64,000 nt of DNA from an uncultured Helicobacteraceae bacterium (lineage in GTDB: Bacteria; Campylobacterota; Campylobacteria; Campylobacterales; Helicobacteraceae): positions 56,719 through 120,718 of the forward strand of contig CAJTQL010000005.1 of assembly GCA_910578285.1 (NCBI GenBank), in the 5' to 3' direction. Within the stretch, counting starts at the first letter, position 1; each line of letters opens with the position of its first letter. Of the stretch, positions 61,097 to 64,000 are shown one piece after another. The position numbers and the translations under genes are program-made. Under the pieces are notes generated by a model. That model searched no databases. It was not told the origin of the DNA and saw nothing but the letters and a program-made list of their open reading frames with translations.

Positions 61097-62083
61097 ATGA
61101 GATATTTTGCATTTTCAACTCTCTTTGCTGCTGCTGGACTCGTTGTTGCTTTTTTATTTCTAGGTGGGGCAAGCGCCGCATACATCGTCTTTTTGCTCGC
61201 TCTGCTCGAAATCTCTATCTCATTTGACAACGCCGTCATCAACGCAAAAGTTTTGGAACAAATGGACGCAAAATGGCGCAATCGATTCATCATGTTTGGA
61301 ATTCCTATCGCTGTCTTTGGTGTGCGCTTCATCTTGCCCATCATCATTGTCGCGCTCGCGAGCTCGCGCGGATTCTTCGAAATCACAGAGCTAGCGCTGA
61401 ATGACGCAAGCGCCTATGCTGCATTGCTGCAAGATGTCATGGGTACAATCTATGCCTTTGGTGGCGCGTTTTTGCTCATGGTTTTTCTTGAGTTTTTCTT
61501 TGATGAAGAGCGCGATGTCGTGTGGATTGCGCCACTCGAGACAAATCGTTGGGTGCGAACAATCAGCCGCGTCCATTTCGCCGAGCTGTTCATCGCCGCT
61601 GTGGTAGGAATCGCGCTGCTTGCGATGAGCGGGCAAATCGCGATTGGAATCGCCTATTTCATCGGGCTCGCACTCTATGCACTTATTCGTGGAATCGATT
61701 CTGCACTCGCCAAAACGGGCGCAAAAAGCGGAATTATCGGCTTTCTCTATCTCGAAGTTCTCGATGCGAGCTTCTCGCTCGATGGCGTCATCGGCGCATT
61801 CGCGCTTAGCAACAATGTCTTTATCATCATGCTAGGGCTTGCCATCGGCGCGTTCTATGTGCGCTCGCTCACGATTTATTTTGTCGAAAAAAAGACACTT
61901 TCAGAGTTTATCTATCTCGAGCATGGCGCGCGTTACGCCATCTTTTTGCTCGCAATCTTGATGTTTATCCAAATCTTTACCCATATCCCCGAATCAGTCG
62001 TGGGCAGCGTTGGAATTATCGTCATTGCCAGCGCGTTTGCGCATTCAATTTTACACAAAAGGCGCGCGAGCTCAAGATTTTGA
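61097..62083 (+). CDS. DUF475 (TerC-like) integral membrane protein
   Basis: A 328-residue protein with eight to nine helices. LLALLEISISFDNAVINAK in helix 2 and YLEVLDASFSLDGVIGAFAL in a later helix are the paired acidic motifs of DUF475, kin to TerC. Such motifs suggest metal-ion handling; the ion is unknown. Following the zinc transporter genes by 52 bp is suggestive only. The start at 61097 has GGAGATTGT; the frame's upstream extension runs over the end of znuB. Confidence 0.85.
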   Translation: MRYFAFSTLFAAAGLVVAFLFLGGASAAYIVFLLALLEISISFDNAVINAKVLEQMDAKWRNRFIMFGIPIAVFGVRFILPIIIVALASSRGFFEITELALNDASAYAALLQDVMGTIYAFGGAFLLMVFLEFFFDEERDVVWIAPLETNRWVRTISRVHFAELFIAAVVGIALLAMSGQIAIGIAYFIGLALYALIRGIDSALAKTGAKSGIIGFLYLEVLDASFSLDGVIGAFALSNNVFIIMLGLAIGAFYVRSLTIYFVEKKTLSEFIYLEHGARYAIFLLAILMFIQIFTHIPESVVGSVGIIVIASAFAHSILHKRRASSRF

Positions 62084-62465
62084 GCGTTGTGGCTTATTGG
62101 GGTGCAAGAATGATGAGGATAAGTGAGTGATGAAAAAGAATTTTTAGAATCTTACAAAATATAACATTACAGATAATCTCCATAAAAGCTAAAAAGAGAG
62201 ATATATTGATGATTTTGAGATTGATTTGCTTGCAAGTTCTTTTATGGGATTGAGTGAATGGTATTTGCAATCTTTTTTATCAAAAGCAAAACTTATAGCG
62301 AGTATTTTAACCTTTATATAGCCTAGCAAGAATATCATAAAAATACTTATATGCCAGAAAATATTAATATGTTTATGGAATTTTTGGACAAGAATCAAAA
62401 AATATATTTTTTATTAACAGATTGGCACTCAAAGATGAAGACTTTGAAAGATATATAGTTCAACA
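62084..62465. other. AT-rich gap with broken reading frames
   Basis: A 380-bp stretch that is clearly AT-richer than the flanks. Short plus-strand frames (for example from 62352, MPENINMFMEFLDKNQ, and one ending in GLSEWYLQSFLSKAKL) suggest remains of a lost gene, interrupted by stops and frame changes. A minus-strand 69-codon frame lacks a ribosome site. I see no intact gene. Confidence 0.45.
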
Positions 62466-62894
62466 ATGAAAACAATAATGCAAACAAAGATATTCTTACC
62501 CACCACCTCTCGCTTTAAAATCTTACATCATCAACCCAATACAGATTCTGGATTTGGCGCAGACATGATTTTTGCCGAAGCGATTCATTCACTTGATGAA
62601 TACAAACAATTCACGCAAACAATCAAAGTCCCCGTGCTTGCGAACATCACCGAGTTTGGCAAAACGCCCTATTTCACGCGCGAAGAGCTTGGCAAAGTCG
62701 GAATCTCGATGATTCTCTATCCACTCTCGGCTGCTCGAGCGATGAACAAAGCTGCACTCGAAGTGTTTGAGGATATTCTCAAAAACGGCACACAGCAAAA
62801 AAGCATTGAAAAAATGCAAACACGAGCCGAGCTCTATGAAACGCTTGGCTACCACGCATACGAGCAAAAACTCGATGCACTATTCAAAAAATAA
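62466..62894 (+). pseudogene. prpB: prpB 3' fragment (truncated duplicate of methylisocitrate lyase)
   Basis: A 142-codon frame. From codon 31 (GADMIFAEAIHSLDEYKQ) to the end it is the C-terminal third of methylisocitrate lyase (ANITEFGKTPYFT, YPLSAARAMNKA). The first 30 residues come from the AT-rich gap and are unrelated. From 62556 the DNA is identical to the intact prpB from 63946 as far as the window shows (55 of 55 bases). Without the N-terminal catalytic part it cannot be a working lyase. Confidence 0.85.
62556..62610 (+). repeat. Duplicated prpB segment (copy 1; copy 2 at 63946-64000)
   Basis: A 55-bp perfect match at an offset of 1390 bp, cut off by the right edge. The base just before each copy differs (T at 62555, A at 63945), so the left boundary of the duplication is sharp. 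The true length is probably about 690 bp, to about 63243. Confidence 0.9.
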
Positions 62895-62909
62895 AACAAA
62901 GGAGACACA

Positions 62910-63299
62910 ATGGGAAAAGCAGCAACAGGTAAAGTTGGTGGTTTGGCAGGAGTGAGTGCAGGACAATCTGCAATTTGTACGGTTGGTACAGGACATGGGC
63001 TCAATTATCGCGGCTATGATATTTATGACTTGGCAGAGCATTGCACCTTTGAAGAGGTTGCCTATCTTCTTTTGCGCGAAAAATTGCCCACCAAAAATGA
63101 GCTCAAAGATTTCGTTGAAGAAATCAAAGCAGCGCGCAAGCTTCCAGATGCGCTCAAGACTACGCTCAAGCTATTGCCCAAAAATGCCCACCCAATGGAT
63201 ATTATGCGTACAACATGCTCAATGCTTGGTTGTTTAGAACCCGAAGTCTATAAAGCAATACATTCCGCATTTGCGACTCTGCGACTCCAAGAAGGGTAA
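62910..63299 (+). pseudogene. prpC: prpC 5' fragment (truncated 2-methylcitrate synthase)
   Basis: The frame begins like a full 2-methylcitrate synthase, with AAAGGAGACACA before the ATG and VGTGHGLNYRGYDIYDLA, HPMDIMRTTCSMLGCLEPE intact. It stops at codon 130, where the family is about 370 long. After LEPE (about 63243) the sequence turns into VYKAIHSAFATLRLQEG and a stop, which does not match the family. The catalytic His and Asp of the large part are missing. It is the second half of the partial duplication. Confidence 0.85.
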
Positions 63300-63315
63300 A
63301 TTCTACCCACTTTTT
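63294..63315 (+). terminator. Weak hairpin with T-run before prpB
   Basis: GGGTA AATTC TACCC followed by ACTTTTT. It overlaps the stop codon of the prpC fragment. The 5-bp stem is short, so function is doubtful. Confidence 0.3.
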
Positions 63316-63326
63316 GTAATTATCTC

Positions 63327-63332
63327 TACAAT
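63327..63332 (+). promoter_or_regulatory. prpB -10 box
   Basis: TACAAT, 83 bp before the prpB ATG. The predicted start of the RNA falls inside the dyad at 63336-63350. Confidence 0.5.
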
Positions 63333-63335
63333 AGC

Positions 63336-63350
63336 TTGCAAAAAATGCAA
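63336..63350. promoter_or_regulatory. Candidate operator at the prpB transcription start
   Basis: TTGCA-AAAAA-TGCAA, a 5-bp dyad with a 5-bp A-tract centre, directly after the -10. Its place over the start site suits a repressor site. No regulator gene is in the window, and the dyad is short enough to occur by chance. Confidence 0.35.
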
Positions 63351-63414
63351 TAGTAAACGTTGTTCGCATAGAATCAAGATACAGCATCATAGCAATGCTG
63401 AAAGGAGTTGTTTT

Positions 63415-64000
63415 ATGGTTAGCCCAGGCAAAAAATTTAGAACAGCGGTCAAAGAACATGCACCGCTGCAGATTCTAGGCGTGATTGACGCCTATTCGGC
63501 TATGCAAGCCCAAAAAGTCGGTGCCAAAGCCATTTATATCAGTGGTGGCGCACTCGCAGCGATGAGTTTGGGATTGCCAGATTTGGGTATTAGCTCACTT
63601 GAAGATGTGTGCACCGATACACGTCGAATCACAGCAGCAAGCGATTTGCCTTTGCTTGTTGATGCAGATACAGGTTGGGGCGGCGCGTTTAATATTGCGC
63701 GCACAATCAAAGAGCTCACAAGAAGCGGCGCAGCAGCGTGCCATATCGAAGACCAAGTCGCCCAAAAGCGATGCGGACATCGCCCCAACAAAGAGTTGGT
63801 GAGTGCTGATGAGATGTGCGACAGAATCAAAGCAGCTGTCGATGCAAAAATCGACCCCGATTTTGTCGTAATGGCACGCACAGACGCGCATGCGAGCGAG
63901 GGGCAGCAAGCAGCGATTGACCGCGCAAGCCGCTATGTCGAGGCAGGCGCAGACATGATTTTTGCCGAAGCGATTCATTCACTTGATGAATACAAACAAT
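63415..64000 (+). CDS. prpB: Methylisocitrate lyase (3' end outside window)
   Basis: Partial: 195 codons from ATG at 63415 to the right edge. AAAGGAG lies 7 nt before the start. YISGGALAAM, LVDADTGWGGAFNIARTI (metal site Asp), HIEDQVAQKRCGHRPNKELV with the catalytic KRCGH loop, and ARTDAHA mark the isocitrate lyase/PEP mutase superfamily, and the KRCGHRPNK wording favours PrpB over AceA. It splits 2-methylisocitrate to pyruvate and succinate in propionate breakdown. The last 55 bases repeat the fragment at 62556. An intact prpC is expected downstream. Confidence 0.95.
   Translation, partial: MVSPGKKFRTAVKEHAPLQILGVIDAYSAMQAQKVGAKAIYISGGALAAMSLGLPDLGISSLEDVCTDTRRITAASDLPLLVDADTGWGGAFNIARTIKELTRSGAAACHIEDQVAQKRCGHRPNKELVSADEMCDRIKAAVDAKIDPDFVVMARTDAHASEGQQAAIDRASRYVEAGADMIFAEAIHSLDEYKQ

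Noticed and set aside
62189..62398. Minus-strand 69-codon hydrophobic frame
   Set aside because: No ribosome site, very AT-rich DNA makes long hydrophobic frames by chance.
63202..63459. Minus-strand 85-codon frame across the prpC fragment end
   Set aside because: Covers the prpB promoter and ribosome site on the other strand; no motif and no start signal.

Overview
This window is chromosomal DNA of a Helicobacter-like member of the Campylobacterota, at moderate GC for that group. Four things point there. The 14-gene complex I operon has two small unrelated proteins in place of NuoE and NuoF. A 2-oxoglutarate:acceptor oxidoreductase is encoded as oorDABC. There is an HsrA/CosR-type response regulator. 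Neighbourhoods such as mqnB-fabD, nth-fliN-fliO-tonB and mltG next to oor also occur in Helicobacter. Several -10 boxes are of the extended TGnTAnAAT type usual for the housekeeping sigma factor of these bacteria. The species cannot be fixed from the sequence alone. I saw no rRNA, tRNA, CRISPR array, transposase or prophage.

Layout. (1) 1-6352, minus strand: a methyltransferase cut by the left edge, a palindrome-rich gap, an unusual APS kinase / Rossmann / sulfotransferase fusion, a second methyltransferase, and metE. (2) 6439-11947, minus strand: rdgB, oorDABC, mdh and mltG. mltG overlaps head-on with a large AsmA-like gene (11901-14465, plus strand). (3) 14619-28046, plus strand: nuoA-N. 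(4) 28053-37128: a degenerate ImmA-like protein, ftsW with a possible small upstream membrane peptide, and a long minus-strand cluster (pal, cpoB, slyD, fabD, mqnB, sixA-like, an orphan VirD4-like ATPase), then an unknown membrane protein and a 39-residue lipoprotein. (5) 37206-45156, minus strand: DUF4105 outer-membrane protein, DUF3015 protein, chemoreceptor with a CZB zinc domain, pepD, magIII and a TPR-glycosyltransferase. (6) 45288-52724: topA, uppP, a biotin carboxylase of PycA type, nth, and a flagellar group (CheX-like, fliN, an unknown exported protein, fliO) ending in tonB. (7) 52736-58529, minus strand: trpGD, trpE, hsrA, two small unknowns and an MBL hydrolase. (8) 58652-62083, plus strand: znuACB and a DUF475 membrane protein. 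(9) 62084-64000: an AT-rich stretch, a truncated duplicate of the prpB-prpC junction, then the start of an intact prpB that runs off the window.

How the parts fit. OorDABC oxidises 2-oxoglutarate and can hand low-potential electrons to a ferredoxin or flavodoxin. The modified complex I, without the NADH module, is expected to take electrons from such carriers; both sets lie within 20 kb. MetE (methionine, hence SAM), a SAM methyltransferase and a protein that both makes and uses PAPS sit in one tightly spaced run. This suggests methyl and sulfuryl decoration of a glycan or a small molecule. Mdh, Oor, PycA and PrpB/PrpC cover the TCA cycle, anaplerosis and propionate use.

The most striking items are the self-contained sulfation fusion, the recent partial prp duplication, the HsrA orthologue with an intact-looking phosphorylation site read into trpE, the 47-bp antiparallel overlap encoding two membrane anchors, and the ImmA-like protein with a ruined zinc motif.
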